Part shown: positions 19,840 to 29,269 of the stretch, piece by piece
Layout: the number at the start of each line of letters is the position of its first letter
Position numbering within the stretch: the first letter of the stretch is position 1
Assembly: GCA_903839405.1 (NCBI GenBank)
Contig: CAIMCD010000032.1
Coordinates: 1-61,240 of the forward strand
Direction of reading: 5' to 3'
DNA length: 61,240 nt
From: an uncultured Chlorobiaceae bacterium
GTDB lineage: Bacteria > Bacteroidota > Chlorobiia > Chlorobiales > Chlorobiaceae
Made by a program: the position numbers and the translations under genes
Notes under the pieces: model-generated
Database searches by the model: none
What the model saw: only the letters and a program-made list of their open reading frames with translations
What the model was told of the DNA's origin: nothing

Positions 19840-21399
19840 TCAGGCGAGCTCAATGGTAATGGTTTTTTGCAAAACAAATTCCAGCCACGATTTCAACTGA
19901 TCGGCCGCCCAGATTTCAATATCCGGCTCAAAACGGGTTTTCAGCCGCAACACAATCCCGTTATCCTGCAGCGTCGTGTCCAGCGACACAACATTTTGGC
20001 GGTGCCCCCGCTCAAGGCCATTGGCCAGGCGCAAAATCCCTGAAAGCAGATCGACCGCCCGTTTATGCTTCAGCTTGAGCTGGCTGTAACCGGCATGTTT
20101 CTCCGTGGGGGGTGATTTGCGGTGATAACGGGCAACATGGCCGATAATCTCGATTTCAGAAGGAGAGAAACCGCGAAGCTCACCATTGCAGATAATGTAC
20201 TGACTGTGCTTGTGGTGCGAGGAGATGGAGATAAAGGTGCCGATGTTATGCAGGAGCGATGCATACTCCAGAAGCTCCCGGTAAGGCTCTTCCAGATGGT
20301 GGCAGGATGCCAGAGCGTCAAAAAGCTGCAGGCCAAGTCGTGAAACCTGCTCGGCATGGTTACGGTTCCACTCACAACGGCATCCAAGCTCATACACACT
20401 CTCCCGTCGGATATCAAGCTCCCTCTCATGACCGGCCTCACTGCCGCCTTCACGGCGATGCTTCAGATAGTGCAGCACCATACCCTCCCGCAAGGCGGAA
20501 TCCGATACAACAATCTCACGAAGCTTGAAAAGGCGGAAAATCATGTCAACCAGAATCATGCCCGGCACAATCAAATCAACCCGGTTGGCATCAAGGCCGG
20601 TCATCTCCCGGCGTTCAAACGCATTGAGCGTCATCACCTTTTTGTAGAGTGTTTGAAACTCCCGGCGGGTAAAGCTGCTGCTGTTGAGTGACAGGTCACT
20701 CTCCGGGGCCTTTATCAACCGGATCATGCGGGCAATATTCTGGGCCGTGCCGGAAGATGCTATCGCCCTCGACACCTTGCATTCAGCCGCCTTTTCAACG
20801 GCCGAGACCATCTCGGCCGCAAAGAACTGTTCAAGCAATTTGATATCCTGGCTCGCGATCGGATCGGTGGTGACAAAGCGCTCCAGCATGCGTGCCACCC
20901 CTATTTTACGGCTCTCAAGCAACTGTACTCCCCGATTGTTTGCAATCACAAACTCAACCGAACCGCCGCCAATATCGAAGAGCAAGTCAAAGGTTTTGTT
21001 AAGCTGCACCGCGTTGCGCACTCCGTAATAGATAAACTCGGCCTCCTCCCGGCCGGAGATCACCTTGACCTTAATACCGGTTTCCTCGCGCACTCTCTGC
21101 AAAAAATCCCCCTGGTTTTTTGCCTCCCGGATGGCACTGGTGGCAAATGCCAGCACATTTTCCGGTGCCACACCATGATGCAAAGCAAGCACCAAAAAAT
21201 TTTTCAACGCCGCAATACCCGACCGCATCGCCTCTTCACCAAGCATCTTGGTTGAAATGCTCCCCCGGCCGATACAAATCATATCCTTGACACGGTCAAT
21301 CTCCACAATCCCCTTTCCCGCGCTCTCTTCGACAATAATCATGTGAAAGGAGTTGGTGCCGAGATCAATAGCCGCTACTCTCAATTTCTGAGTCGTCAT
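19840..21399 (-). CDS. ppx: Exopolyphosphatase / pppGpp phosphatase family (Ppx/GppA)
   Basis: A protein of about 519 residues. Its actin-like ATPase fold shows the phosphate loops VAAIDLGTNSFHM near the start and LLFDIGGGSVEFVIA near 145. The C-terminal half is HD-like (LLHNIGTFISISSHHKHSQYII), as in the longer Ppx/GppA proteins. It degrades polyphosphate and/or pppGpp. The ATG at 21399 gives the canonical beginning MTTQKLRVAAIDLGTNS; the frame extends 46 codons further up, but that part is hydrophobic and unlike the family. It is coupled to pabBC downstream. Confidence 0.92.
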   Translation of the reverse strand: MTTQKLRVAAIDLGTNSFHMIIVEESAGKGIVEIDRVKDMICIGRGSISTKMLGEEAMRSGIAALKNFLVLALHHGVAPENVLAFATSAIREAKNQGDFLQRVREETGIKVKVISGREEAEFIYYGVRNAVQLNKTFDLLFDIGGGSVEFVIANNRGVQLLESRKIGVARMLERFVTTDPIASQDIKLLEQFFAAEMVSAVEKAAECKVSRAIASSGTAQNIARMIRLIKAPESDLSLNSSSFTRREFQTLYKKVMTLNAFERREMTGLDANRVDLIVPGMILVDMIFRLFKLREIVVSDSALREGMVLHYLKHRREGGSEAGHERELDIRRESVYELGCRCEWNRNHAEQVSRLGLQLFDALASCHHLEEPYRELLEYASLLHNIGTFISISSHHKHSQYIICNGELRGFSPSEIEIIGHVARYHRKSPPTEKHAGYSQLKLKHKRAVDLLSGILRLANGLERGHRQNVVSLDTTLQDNGIVLRLKTRFEPDIEIWAADQLKSWLEFVLQKTITIELA

Positions 21400-21608
21400 A
21401 CAAATTGAAGTGAAAACAATTTTAAAAAGCGCTTCAAGATACAAGTTTTGAAAAGAAAAGAAAGAGGCCCCAAAGAGGAAGCATGAAGCGGGTATCGCTC
21501 CTCTGGAGCTGAAAAGAAAAAATGTATATTTACACACGTGACAGCACCATGAGCCATGAGCCGGTCACCATCATTTTTTTCACTTCCGATAGAGAGCGCC
21601 TGTAACCA

Positions 21609-22265
21609 ATGGAAACAAAAGACCAACTGGAATTCCGCTTCGAAGTTGCGCGCAAAGCCATCCATCTCTCATCCCTTTCCATTGCAATCATCTACTATCA
21701 TATCAGCCGCGAAAGTGCACTCTTGCTGCTCGTACCGCTTTTTTCCGGTTTTTTTCTGGTGGATATGCTGAAAAATTATAGTTCCCGGATTTCGGCATGG
21801 TACCACCAGACCTTCGGTTCCATCTTGCGGGAACACGAACTCCCCGGAGATAAAAAGCATCTGAACGGAGCCACCTTCGTTGCCTTGGCCGCACTCCTGC
21901 TGGTGCTCTTTTTCCCCAAATTAATTGCTGTTGCGGCTTTTTCCATGGTGGCGGTTTCCGATACTGTTGCGGGCCTGGTAGGAAAATCGTTCGGCAAACA
22001 CCGCTTTGGTCACAAAAGCCTGGAGGGAAGCGCCGGATTTTTTGTGAGCGCATTGATCATCATTATGATCATTCCCGGCCTCCACCCGGTTATCGGTTTG
22101 GTCATGGCCATAACCGCAACCCTGACTGAAGCCTTTTTAGTACGCATCGGCCGGTTCCGCGTCGACGACAACCTCTCCATACCTCTGGTCAGTGCATCGG
22201 CCGGTATGCTCTCTGCGCTGCTCTTCATGCCCGAACAGCTTCGCTTACTCTCCATTTGCCCTTAG
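21609..22265 (+). CDS. Polyprenol/phytol kinase-like membrane protein
   Basis: A 218-residue integral membrane protein with about six helices. The conserved motif DTVAGLVGKSFGKHRFGHKSLEGSAGFF matches the CTP-dependent dolichol/phytol kinase family (SEC59, VTE5) and resembles CdsA. The C-terminus carries VDDNLSIPLVSA, the matching second motif. In a chlorosome-bearing phototroph, recycling of phytol or farnesol, or lipid phosphorylation, would be logical roles. The substrate is not determined by sequence. It partly overlaps the next reading frame but not the preferred start of sua5. Confidence 0.8.
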   Translation: METKDQLEFRFEVARKAIHLSSLSIAIIYYHISRESALLLLVPLFSGFFLVDMLKNYSSRISAWYHQTFGSILREHELPGDKKHLNGATFVALAALLLVLFFPKLIAVAAFSMVAVSDTVAGLVGKSFGKHRFGHKSLEGSAGFFVSALIIIMIIPGLHPVIGLVMAITATLTEAFLVRIGRFRVDDNLSIPLVSASAGMLSALLFMPEQLRLLSICP

Positions 22266-22291
22266 CCCGACCGTTCACGACAACTTACTTT

Positions 22292-23239
22292 ATGCACACC
22301 ACGCTTACCGATTCAGCCGAAGAGGCCGCCCGCATCCTGAACGCTGGCCAGGTTGTGGCCTTTCCGACCGAAACGGTTTACGGCCTCGGAGCCTCCATCC
22401 AGCGTCCTGAAGCGATCCGCCAACTCTTTGAAGCAAAGGGCCGGCCGGGGGATAACCCGCTTATTGTGCATATCTATAGCATTGAGCAACTCCCGGAGGT
22501 GGCAACTGAAATCAATCCGGCTGCAAAAAAGCTCATTGAACGGTTTTTTCCCGGCCCACTAACGCTGGTGCTGAAAAAAAGCCCACAGGTGCCCTTTTCG
22601 GTGACAGCCGGCCTTGAAACCGTTGGTGTCCGCTGCCCGGCAAATCCGGTTGCACGGGAGTTTCTCCGGCAGTGCAACTCGCCGGTTGCCGCCCCTTCGG
22701 CCAACCTTTCAGGCCGGCCGAGCGCCACAAGCTGGGAGACGGTCTATGAGGATCTGGGAGGAAAAATCAGTTGCATCCTGAAGGGTGAAGCAAGCACCAT
22801 CGGCCTTGAATCGACCATTGTTGACTGTTCAGGATCGGAACCCATCCTGCTCAGGGCCGGAGCCATTACCCTTGAACAACTGCAGGCGGTTCTACCTGTA
22901 ATTTCCACCAGAACAACGCATAAGAGCGGCGAAGCGCCGAAGAGTCCCGGCCTGAAATACCCCCATTATGCCCCGAAGGCCTCCCTTCAGTTGTGCGAAT
23001 CCGGTGAAACGATCACCGCTCAGCCCTCTTCAGCCTATATCGGCCTCTCCCCCGCCCCTGAAGGGGTGGTGAAAGCCATGGTCTGCGGGAACCTTGAAGC
23101 CTACGGCCGAGAGCTTTTCAGCTTTTTCCGCCTCTGCGACACTGAGCGCATCCGGTTGATTTACTGCGAGCTGCCCGCAAACCAGGGACTCGGCAGAGCA
23201 ATCAGGGATCGTTTGATGCGGGCGGCCGGAAAAGCGTAA
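22292..23239 (+). CDS. tsaC: Threonylcarbamoyl-AMP synthase (Sua5/YwlC type)
   Basis: A protein of about 315 residues. The YrdC domain occupies 1-200: VVAFPTETVYGLGA, GRPGDNPLIVHI, RFFPGPLTLVL, VGVRCPANPVAREFL, APSANLSGRPSAT, ESTIVDCSG. The C-terminal Sua5 domain follows after SPGLKYPHYAPKA. It makes threonylcarbamoyl-AMP from Thr, CO2 and ATP, the first step to t6A37 in tRNAs. The ATG at 22292 fits the family start; the TTG at 22256 would overlap the previous gene. Confidence 0.94.
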   Translation: MHTTLTDSAEEAARILNAGQVVAFPTETVYGLGASIQRPEAIRQLFEAKGRPGDNPLIVHIYSIEQLPEVATEINPAAKKLIERFFPGPLTLVLKKSPQVPFSVTAGLETVGVRCPANPVAREFLRQCNSPVAAPSANLSGRPSATSWETVYEDLGGKISCILKGEASTIGLESTIVDCSGSEPILLRAGAITLEQLQAVLPVISTRTTHKSGEAPKSPGLKYPHYAPKASLQLCESGETITAQPSSAYIGLSPAPEGVVKAMVCGNLEAYGRELFSFFRLCDTERIRLIYCELPANQGLGRAIRDRLMRAAGKA

Positions 23240-23245
23240 ATTTCT

Positions 23246-25273
23246 TCAAAATGCATAATAACAGCCCAGATAGAATGAAGCGGGCGCACGGGTAGCGCGC
23301 TCGTCATTACCTGAGCTGTAAACCGTCCGGTCACTGTACCAGGTTACCTCATATCGGCCTGAAAGCTTCATTTGTGGCATCGCCTGCCACGATGCCACAA
23401 AAAAGAGCGACCGACCCTGGCCGTTATACATCCCGAGGGTTGAGGTCAGAGGCAGGCCATCCTCATAGGCATAGAGGGCCGCATCGTAATCCTCGGTTTT
23501 GAAAATCGTAAACCGTCCTTTCAAGCCAAACTTTCCGGCATCGTAACCCGCCTGCTGAGAGAACAAGCGCCCATAAAAATCCTCTCTTCCGGCAAGGTAC
23601 TCCTTCTCCACCCGCTTCACCTCTCCCCGGCTTCTCAGCCGAAGATGCCGGGAGAGTGTCACATCGCAATCCAGACGGCAGCGATCGGTTTTTTGCGGGA
23701 GAGGTGTCCAGAAATCAACTTTCGTCGTGCCCTGATTGCTCTCACCCTCTTTCAGTTTATGCTGCACCTGCAGATTCCAGAGGAGCAACGGCGACTCTTT
23801 CCAGGTGATAAAGAGCCGGTAATCCCTTCCGTCCGAAGCATATGGCGTGTTGGCACCAAGCCGGGGAAAGGTGAAAAGATCATAATAGGCGCCAACGGTA
23901 AAGCGCTCGCTGAGCTTGGCATTCACACCGAAATAATTACCCTCCTCGTTTGCTGCTCCGTCACCCCGTTCGGCAAAGGCTCCGGCAAAGGGCGAAAAAT
24001 AGTGCTCCCCATAACGCCGGTGAGCCGCAACGGTGCTGACCCCCTTCGTCACTTCATACTCCAGGCCGGTAATCCACGAAGCATCACGGGGCGCCTCAGA
24101 AAATGCCGTTTCAGAAAACACATTGACCTTTCCAAGAGATAGATCCGATTCAAGACTGTAAAGATTTGCTGCAGAGATGCTTGACTGGAGTGCATCCGGC
24201 TGGAGCGCATCGTAGGGGTCGCTATAGCTGTAGTGCAGCACCGTGCCGCCCGCCTTGGCGCTGAAGAGGCCGCTGTGAAGGTGATAGAGCAGATTGGCTC
24301 CCCAAACCCTTTCGGTAACGTTATCCTTGCGGCTGATTTCCAGGGCCGTGCGATGGTAACCGGAAGTAGTGAAGCTGGTAATGACGCCCTCCTTGCTAAG
24401 GACGCCATCAAGATGGTTTGCAGAGTGGAACGCGGTTACTTCAAATGGATCAAACGCCATGGTGGCGGCAACACCCTGCAGAAAACCATATTCCGCACTT
24501 GAGGTGTATGGAGTGAGCTGCTTCGACGAAAGCCGTACACTTGCGGTAGGTTCGGAACCTTTGGAAAAATAGCGGCTTTGGCCGATAAGCAGACCCTGGG
24601 CCAGATTGAGCTGATAGTTACCAAGCACAGCGTTTTTAAGGAAACCAAGATCGTGCAAGGATACCGTGAGAGTGGTAAAGTCCGCCACATCAGGCTCTCC
24701 GATATCCTTCTCCTGCACCATGCTTGCTTGCACATGCGGCACCGAAAACTGCAACCGATTATAGAGTTTGTAGTTTCCTCCGCCGTAAGCGCCGTTTATG
24801 ATGCCCTTCCGCTCCGTTGTTTCCCAAAAAAGACGCGTGTAGAAGGTGCCGTCAAACTGCTCGCTTGGCTTCAGCGCGCCCGAAAGCGGCTCTTTTTGCA
24901 GAACAATGTAGGGAGCAATCGTCGCCCGTTTCTCCTTGCCAAGAATGGTGTCGAGATCGCTCATGGAGCGCAAAGCGCCATGCTCCCGTCGCCAGGAGAG
25001 GAGCGCATGGATATCGGCCGGTGTGAGCCAGGGCAACTGGCGCAGTGCATCGGCATCGGCATCATTGAGCACAATCCGGTTTGTTTTCAGTGCATCAAGT
25101 CCCTCAAGCAACTGTTCAATATTGCCTGAGGGATCGCTCCTGTCAAGCAGATTCTGTACATCACTGTTTTCGCCATAGGCCCGGTGAGGCAAAAAAAGAG
25201 TTTGGGCCAGAAAGAAAAAAATCGCCATAACCACAATGGCATGACGATTCTGAAAACGTGGCTGCAGTCTCAT
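23246..25273 (-). CDS. Outer-membrane beta-barrel protein with N-terminal helix-hairpin-helix region
   Basis: A 675-residue protein. A signal peptide occupies about 1-33 (HAIVVMAIFFFLAQTLFLPHRAYG). Residues about 45-125 hold helix-hairpin-helix-like repeats (LNDADADALRQLPWLTPADIHALLSWRREHG, MSDLDTILG). About 540 residues rich in alternating aromatic/polar strands follow, ending YLGCYYAF. A C-terminal Phe is the usual beta-barrel insertion signal. Similar HhH-barrel proteins occur in Chlorobi and Bacteroidetes without known function. HhH units bind DNA in ComEA, so DNA capture is one idea. It is close to, but not clearly in an operon with, the pseudouridine synthase upstream. Confidence 0.72.
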   Translation of the reverse strand: MRLQPRFQNRHAIVVMAIFFFLAQTLFLPHRAYGENSDVQNLLDRSDPSGNIEQLLEGLDALKTNRIVLNDADADALRQLPWLTPADIHALLSWRREHGALRSMSDLDTILGKEKRATIAPYIVLQKEPLSGALKPSEQFDGTFYTRLFWETTERKGIINGAYGGGNYKLYNRLQFSVPHVQASMVQEKDIGEPDVADFTTLTVSLHDLGFLKNAVLGNYQLNLAQGLLIGQSRYFSKGSEPTASVRLSSKQLTPYTSSAEYGFLQGVAATMAFDPFEVTAFHSANHLDGVLSKEGVITSFTTSGYHRTALEISRKDNVTERVWGANLLYHLHSGLFSAKAGGTVLHYSYSDPYDALQPDALQSSISAANLYSLESDLSLGKVNVFSETAFSEAPRDASWITGLEYEVTKGVSTVAAHRRYGEHYFSPFAGAFAERGDGAANEEGNYFGVNAKLSERFTVGAYYDLFTFPRLGANTPYASDGRDYRLFITWKESPLLLWNLQVQHKLKEGESNQGTTKVDFWTPLPQKTDRCRLDCDVTLSRHLRLRSRGEVKRVEKEYLAGREDFYGRLFSQQAGYDAGKFGLKGRFTIFKTEDYDAALYAYEDGLPLTSTLGMYNGQGRSLFFVASWQAMPQMKLSGRYEVTWYSDRTVYSSGNDERATRAPASFYLGCYYAF

Positions 25274-25316
25274 ACGTTTTATGAGTGGCTTGGTTAAACA
25301 AGCTGAACAACAGGTA

Positions 25317-26060
25317 CTACGAGCTTTCCGCCAGATGCTGGAGTTCCTGTACCTCCTTGCGGCTCAAATACCTCCAGTCGCCCCGCCGGAGATCTCCGGC
25401 CGTCAGCCCGGCATAGGCAACCCGTTCAAGCCGTTTAACCTCAAAACCAAGAGTCTCGAACATTCGGCGGATCTGGTGATTCTTGCCTTCATGAATGCTC
25501 AGCCAGACCTCCATACCATCATGCAGCAGTTTCCCCTTGCAGGGGCTGACCTTCTCACCGGTATCCTTCAATCGCATTCCCCCGGTAAGCTGCTCCAGAA
25601 GAGCCGGAGTAAACTTCTCGCCAAGCATTGCAATATACTCTTTTTTAACGTTTGATGAGGGGTGCATCAATTTATGGGCAAGCATTCCGTCATTGGTCAA
25701 CAAAATAACACCGGTGGTTTTCCGGTCAAGCCGCCCGACCGGATAGACCCGCTCCTCAACATCAATATAATCCAGCACCATCTCCCGCTCTTTTTCATCC
25801 TTGCTGGTGGTAATAACGTTTCTTGGCTTATTGAACAAAATGTAGACCTTTCTCTGTTCAGGCTCGGCAAACCGCTTGCCATCAACAATTACCTCGTCGC
25901 GGGAAGGGTTAACCCTGATACCCGGCTGGGTAACAACCGTACCGTTTACCATCACCCGACCTTCCAGAACGAGTTGATCGGCGGCCCTCCGGGATGCTAT
26001 ACCGCATATCGCCAGAAACCGGTTGATTCTGACCTCTGCTCCCTTGCTCTCTTTTTTCAT
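25317..26060 (-). CDS. rRNA pseudouridine synthase (RsuA/RluB family)
   Basis: A 247-residue protein. The N-terminal S4 RNA-binding domain reads RINRFLAICGIASRRAADQLVLEGRVMVNG. The catalytic domain contains GRLDRKTTGVILLTNDG with the catalytic Asp, and the end motif is EGKNHQIRRMFETLGF. It isomerises a uridine in 23S or 16S rRNA; the S4-bearing short form most resembles RluB. scpB lies 57 bp upstream on the same strand, a pairing seen in many bacteria (scpA-scpB-rluB). Confidence 0.93.
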   Translation of the reverse strand: MKKESKGAEVRINRFLAICGIASRRAADQLVLEGRVMVNGTVVTQPGIRVNPSRDEVIVDGKRFAEPEQRKVYILFNKPRNVITTSKDEKEREMVLDYIDVEERVYPVGRLDRKTTGVILLTNDGMLAHKLMHPSSNVKKEYIAMLGEKFTPALLEQLTGGMRLKDTGEKVSPCKGKLLHDGMEVWLSIHEGKNHQIRRMFETLGFEVKRLERVAYAGLTAGDLRRGDWRYLSRKEVQELQHLAESS

Positions 26061-26117
26061 GTTTTGTTGTACCGTTACTTCTTGTAAATAGTTCTCCTGA
26101 GCCCCTCATTCGGCCCT

Positions 26118-26690
26118 TCAGGAGTGGTGGTGCTGCTCGTCCTCTTCCTGACGAATTTCCCGTATCTCGCGAAGCTTCGGAAGATCCCGTAATGAGGAGA
26201 GGTGAAACAGATCAAGGAACTCCTTGGTGGTTCCGTACTGCAGGGGTTTTCCGGGAGAGTCCATCCTCCCGCGAATCTCGATGAAACCGCGAAACAGCAG
26301 CCTCTCAAGCGCGTAATCCGGACTCACGCCCCGGATCTGCAGAATCTCGCTCCGGGTCACCGGCTGATTATAGGCAATAACCGCCAGAACTTCAAGAATT
26401 GAACGGGAAAGCCTTCGCTGGATTTTCGGGGCAAGAAGCTTTTTCAGCATCTCGCCATACTCCGGACAGGTGAGAAAACGGTATCCACCGGCAAGGCGGT
26501 GGATACGAAACGTTCTTCCGCTCGCTTCATACTCCCGGTTGAGCCGTTCAACAAGAGCGTGTAACATGGCGGAATCAAGAGCACTGCCGGTAACCTGGCG
26601 GATCGTCTGCACGCTCACCGCTTCTTCAGAAGCAAAAATCAGTGCCTCGACTTGTTGCTGTAACTGTAGCTCCGGGTTCTGCACATGCAT
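26118..26690 (-). CDS. scpB: Segregation and condensation protein ScpB
   Basis: A 190-residue protein of two winged-helix domains. Motifs are EALIFASEEAVSVQTIRQVTG at the start, then YRFLTCPEYGEML, LSRSILEVLAVIAYNQPVTRSEILQIRGV and PGKPLQYGTTKEFLDLFHLSSLRDLP. ScpB dimers bridge ScpA on the SMC heads. It precedes the rluB-like gene, as in many genomes, but scpA is not adjacent here. smc itself is encoded 11 kb away. Confidence 0.95.
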   Translation of the reverse strand: MHVQNPELQLQQQVEALIFASEEAVSVQTIRQVTGSALDSAMLHALVERLNREYEASGRTFRIHRLAGGYRFLTCPEYGEMLKKLLAPKIQRRLSRSILEVLAVIAYNQPVTRSEILQIRGVSPDYALERLLFRGFIEIRGRMDSPGKPLQYGTTKEFLDLFHLSSLRDLPKLREIREIRQEEDEQHHHS

Positions 26691-26743
26691 CCTTTAGCTG
26701 ATTGGGAAGAGGATACTTTTTTCAGGGCGAAAAACAGAGTGTG

Positions 26744-27514
26744 CTATTTCTTTCGTGCTGTCGAGAAGTTATGATCCAAACAAATACCATCTTCATAATT
26801 GTACCAAAGCTCCTGGCAGGGGAAATTGCACTCATAAAGGGCCTTGCCGATAATAACCGAATCAACCCCGTACCGCTTGAGCTCAACCAGCCGTTTCAGG
26901 TCTACGGAGGTTGTAACGCCACCGGAGGCCGTTATTTTCATGCCGGTTTTTTCAGCAAACCGTTTGGTGCTTGCATAACCAAAACCCTGCATCATGCCGT
27001 CACAACTGATATCGGTATAAATGATCCGCTCGATACCCATCTCCTTCATCTGCAAAGCCAGTTCATAATCCTTCAAGCCACTGCTCTCGGTCCACCCCTT
27101 GATCTTCGGAATACCGTTTTCAGCATCAATACCGACAACAATCTTTGAGGGACTGTAGAGTTTCAGAAGCTCTTCGACCAGCTTCGGGTTGGTCACCGCC
27201 GCCGAACCAATCACAACCCGGCTGACACCAATATCCAGATAACGCTTGACCGCATCAACCGAGCGAATACCACCGCCTACCTGAACCGGAATATCCAGAT
27301 CGGCAACAATGCCCCGGATGACCTCAAAATTAACCATCTCTCCGGTCAGGGCCGCATCAAGATCCACAATATGGAGCATCTTGGCATTCTGCTTGCGCCA
27401 GATGATGGCCATATCGGAAGGATTGTCGAGATATATTTTCTTCTGGCTGAAGTCACCACGGGTCAGGCGAACACACTTGCCCTCTTTTATATCTATCGCT
27501 GGAATAATCAACAT
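26744..27514 (-). CDS. hisA: Phosphoribosylformimino-5-aminoimidazole carboxamide ribotide isomerase
   Basis: A 256-residue TIM barrel of histidine synthesis. IPAIDIKEGKCVRLTRGDF carries the catalytic Asp near residue 8. IVDLDAALTG, VGGGIRS, IGSAAVTNP, GIDAENG, YTDISCDGMM and ASGGVTT give the two phosphate-binding half-barrels. It is 16 bp downstream of hisH, matching the common hisH-hisA order. hisI is elsewhere in the window (45.5 kb), so the his pathway is dispersed. Confidence 0.97.
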   Translation of the reverse strand: MLIIPAIDIKEGKCVRLTRGDFSQKKIYLDNPSDMAIIWRKQNAKMLHIVDLDAALTGEMVNFEVIRGIVADLDIPVQVGGGIRSVDAVKRYLDIGVSRVVIGSAAVTNPKLVEELLKLYSPSKIVVGIDAENGIPKIKGWTESSGLKDYELALQMKEMGIERIIYTDISCDGMMQGFGYASTKRFAEKTGMKITASGGVTTSVDLKRLVELKRYGVDSVIIGKALYECNFPCQELWYNYEDGICLDHNFSTARKK

Positions 27515-27530
27515 AACAAGTCACAATTAT

Positions 27531-28136
27531 TTAGCACCCGGCAAAGTTTTTCAGCACCTGCAAGCCCGCATCAGAACTCTTTTCCGGATGAAACTGAACA
27601 GCAAAAATACCATTTTTTTCAATGGCTGAACAAAAGTTTTTTCCCGCAAACCAGGTCGTGGCCGATACGGCATCCTGACTCTCCGGTTCACAGTAATAGG
27701 AGTGCACAAAATAGAAAAACGAGTGATCAGCAATGCCGCGGAAGAGCACACTCTCCTTCTGCAGATCAACCGAGTTCCATCCTATCTGGGGAATCTTGTC
27801 GGTTTCACTCCTGAAGTGGCGCACACGACCCGGCACCAGATTCATACCCTTGTAGGCACCCATCTCCTCACTGTCGGTTAAGAGCAGTTGCATCCCCAAA
27901 CAAATGCCAAGCAGATGACCTCCTTTATCGACATGCTCCGAAATCGCATCGGTAAAGCCCGAGGCATTGAGCGACTCTATAGCGTGGCCGAAAGCGCCGA
28001 CACCCGGAAGAATAACCTTGCTGTGGCCGGCAAGTTTTCCGGGATCACTGCTGACTGTAGCCCTGACTCCCAAATAGTCAAATGCCTTGAGAACAGAACG
28101 AAGATTGCCTGCGCCGTAATCAGCAATAAATACCAT
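27531..28136 (-). CDS. hisH: Imidazole glycerol phosphate synthase, glutaminase subunit
   Basis: A 201-residue class I glutaminase. Motifs are IADYGAGNLRSVLKAF at the start, LPGVGAFGHA (oxyanion loop), the nucleophile elbow GICLGMQLLL (Cys near 80) and FAVQFHPEKS (His-x-Glu of the triad). It delivers ammonia to HisF. The start ATG is 169 bp from the divergent nfnA gene, so the promoter should lie in that gap. hisA follows closely. Confidence 0.97.
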   Translation of the reverse strand: MVFIADYGAGNLRSVLKAFDYLGVRATVSSDPGKLAGHSKVILPGVGAFGHAIESLNASGFTDAISEHVDKGGHLLGICLGMQLLLTDSEEMGAYKGMNLVPGRVRHFRSETDKIPQIGWNSVDLQKESVLFRGIADHSFFYFVHSYYCEPESQDAVSATTWFAGKNFCSAIEKNGIFAVQFHPEKSSDAGLQVLKNFAGC

Positions 28137-28305
28137 GAAAAAACTTTTTAAGAGCGCAGAAAATCCGCAGTAAAAAACAATTTAACCAAGCGAACCATTT
28201 TTCTGCCCTATTTTTTTATTAAACAAGAAATACTTATTATGATGACTTTTTCATCTTACCGAAAAGAGAACCCGGTCTCCACCATCATACGAAATCGAAG
28301 AACCA

Positions 28306-29151
28306 ATGTATAAAATTGTTTCTGCAATTTTTTTAGCTGAAAATATCAAAAAAATTGAAATTGAGGCCCCTCGTATCGCCAAAAAAAGAAAGGCCGGTCA
28401 GTTTGTCATGATCCGGGTCAGTAAAACCGGTGAACGGGTGCCACTCACCATTGCCGACTCTGATCCTGAAAAAGGTACCATTACCCTCATTGTGCAGGGC
28501 ATGGGAAAATCCACAAGGGAATTGAACGGCAAGGAAGCCGGAGAGAGCATCAGCGATATCGTCGGCCCCCTGGGAACCCCCTCGCATATCGAGAAATTCG
28601 GTACGGCAGTCAGCATCGGTGGCGGTGTCGGTACGGCCATTGCCTATCCGACGGCCGTGGCCCTCAAGGAGGCCGGCAATTATGTGATCACCATCAACGG
28701 TGCCCGCTCAAAAGAGCTGGTGATCCTTGAAGATGAGATGAAAGCGGTCAGTGACGAGGCCTACATTACAACCGATGACGGTTCGTACGGCTTCCACGGC
28801 TTTGTGACCCAGAAACTGCAGGAGTTGATCGACTCCGGTAAGAAAATTGATTATGTCCTTGCCATCGGCCCGATTCCGATGATGAGAGCCATTGCCGAGG
28901 TCACCCGTCCCTACCAGATCAAAACCATGGTCAGCCTCAACCCGATCATGATTGACGGCACCGGCATGTGCGGCGGCTGCCGGGTGACGGTGGACAACGA
29001 AATCCGCTTTGCCTGTGTTGAGGGCCCCGAGTTTGATGCCCACAAGGTCGACTTTAAAAACCTGGTTGACCGCAACAAGCTCTACCTGCCGGAAGAGCAG
29101 CAATCGGCCGAAACATTTGCGCACAAATGCCATCTTAACAAGCAGGTATAA
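28306..29151 (+). CDS. nfnA: NADH-dependent ferredoxin:NADP+ oxidoreductase, subunit A (NfnA-like)
   Basis: A 281-residue ferredoxin-NADP reductase-type flavoprotein. The N-terminal FAD-binding barrel contains RVPLTIADSDPEKGTITLIVQ. The NAD-binding part contains SIGGGVGTAIAYPTAVALKE. The C-terminal 2Fe-2S loop is MCGGCRVTVDNEIRFACVEGPEF. The same fold is annotated as sulfide dehydrogenase beta subunit or PyrK-like. With the following gene it forms the electron-bifurcating transhydrogenase NfnAB, which links NADH, NADPH and reduced ferredoxin. In a green sulfur bacterium it would balance ferredoxin made by the photosystem. Confidence 0.9.
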   Translation: MYKIVSAIFLAENIKKIEIEAPRIAKKRKAGQFVMIRVSKTGERVPLTIADSDPEKGTITLIVQGMGKSTRELNGKEAGESISDIVGPLGTPSHIEKFGTAVSIGGGVGTAIAYPTAVALKEAGNYVITINGARSKELVILEDEMKAVSDEAYITTDDGSYGFHGFVTQKLQELIDSGKKIDYVLAIGPIPMMRAIAEVTRPYQIKTMVSLNPIMIDGTGMCGGCRVTVDNEIRFACVEGPEFDAHKVDFKNLVDRNKLYLPEEQQSAETFAHKCHLNKQV

Positions 29152-29269
29152 TCCACCATCCGTTTTCGTTCAGGGCGGCTCCGGGAACTCTTTCCATCCT
29201 GCCCTGGCCTTTGCCGTTATGGCTTTAATTAGTAATGCATAAACCGTCTTTTTTTAAAGCACGATTACT

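Noticed and set aside
19839..19877. TTG start for pabBC overlapping ppx
   Set aside because: The ATG one base after the ppx stop is the more usual coupled arrangement, and the extra 13 residues are not family-like.
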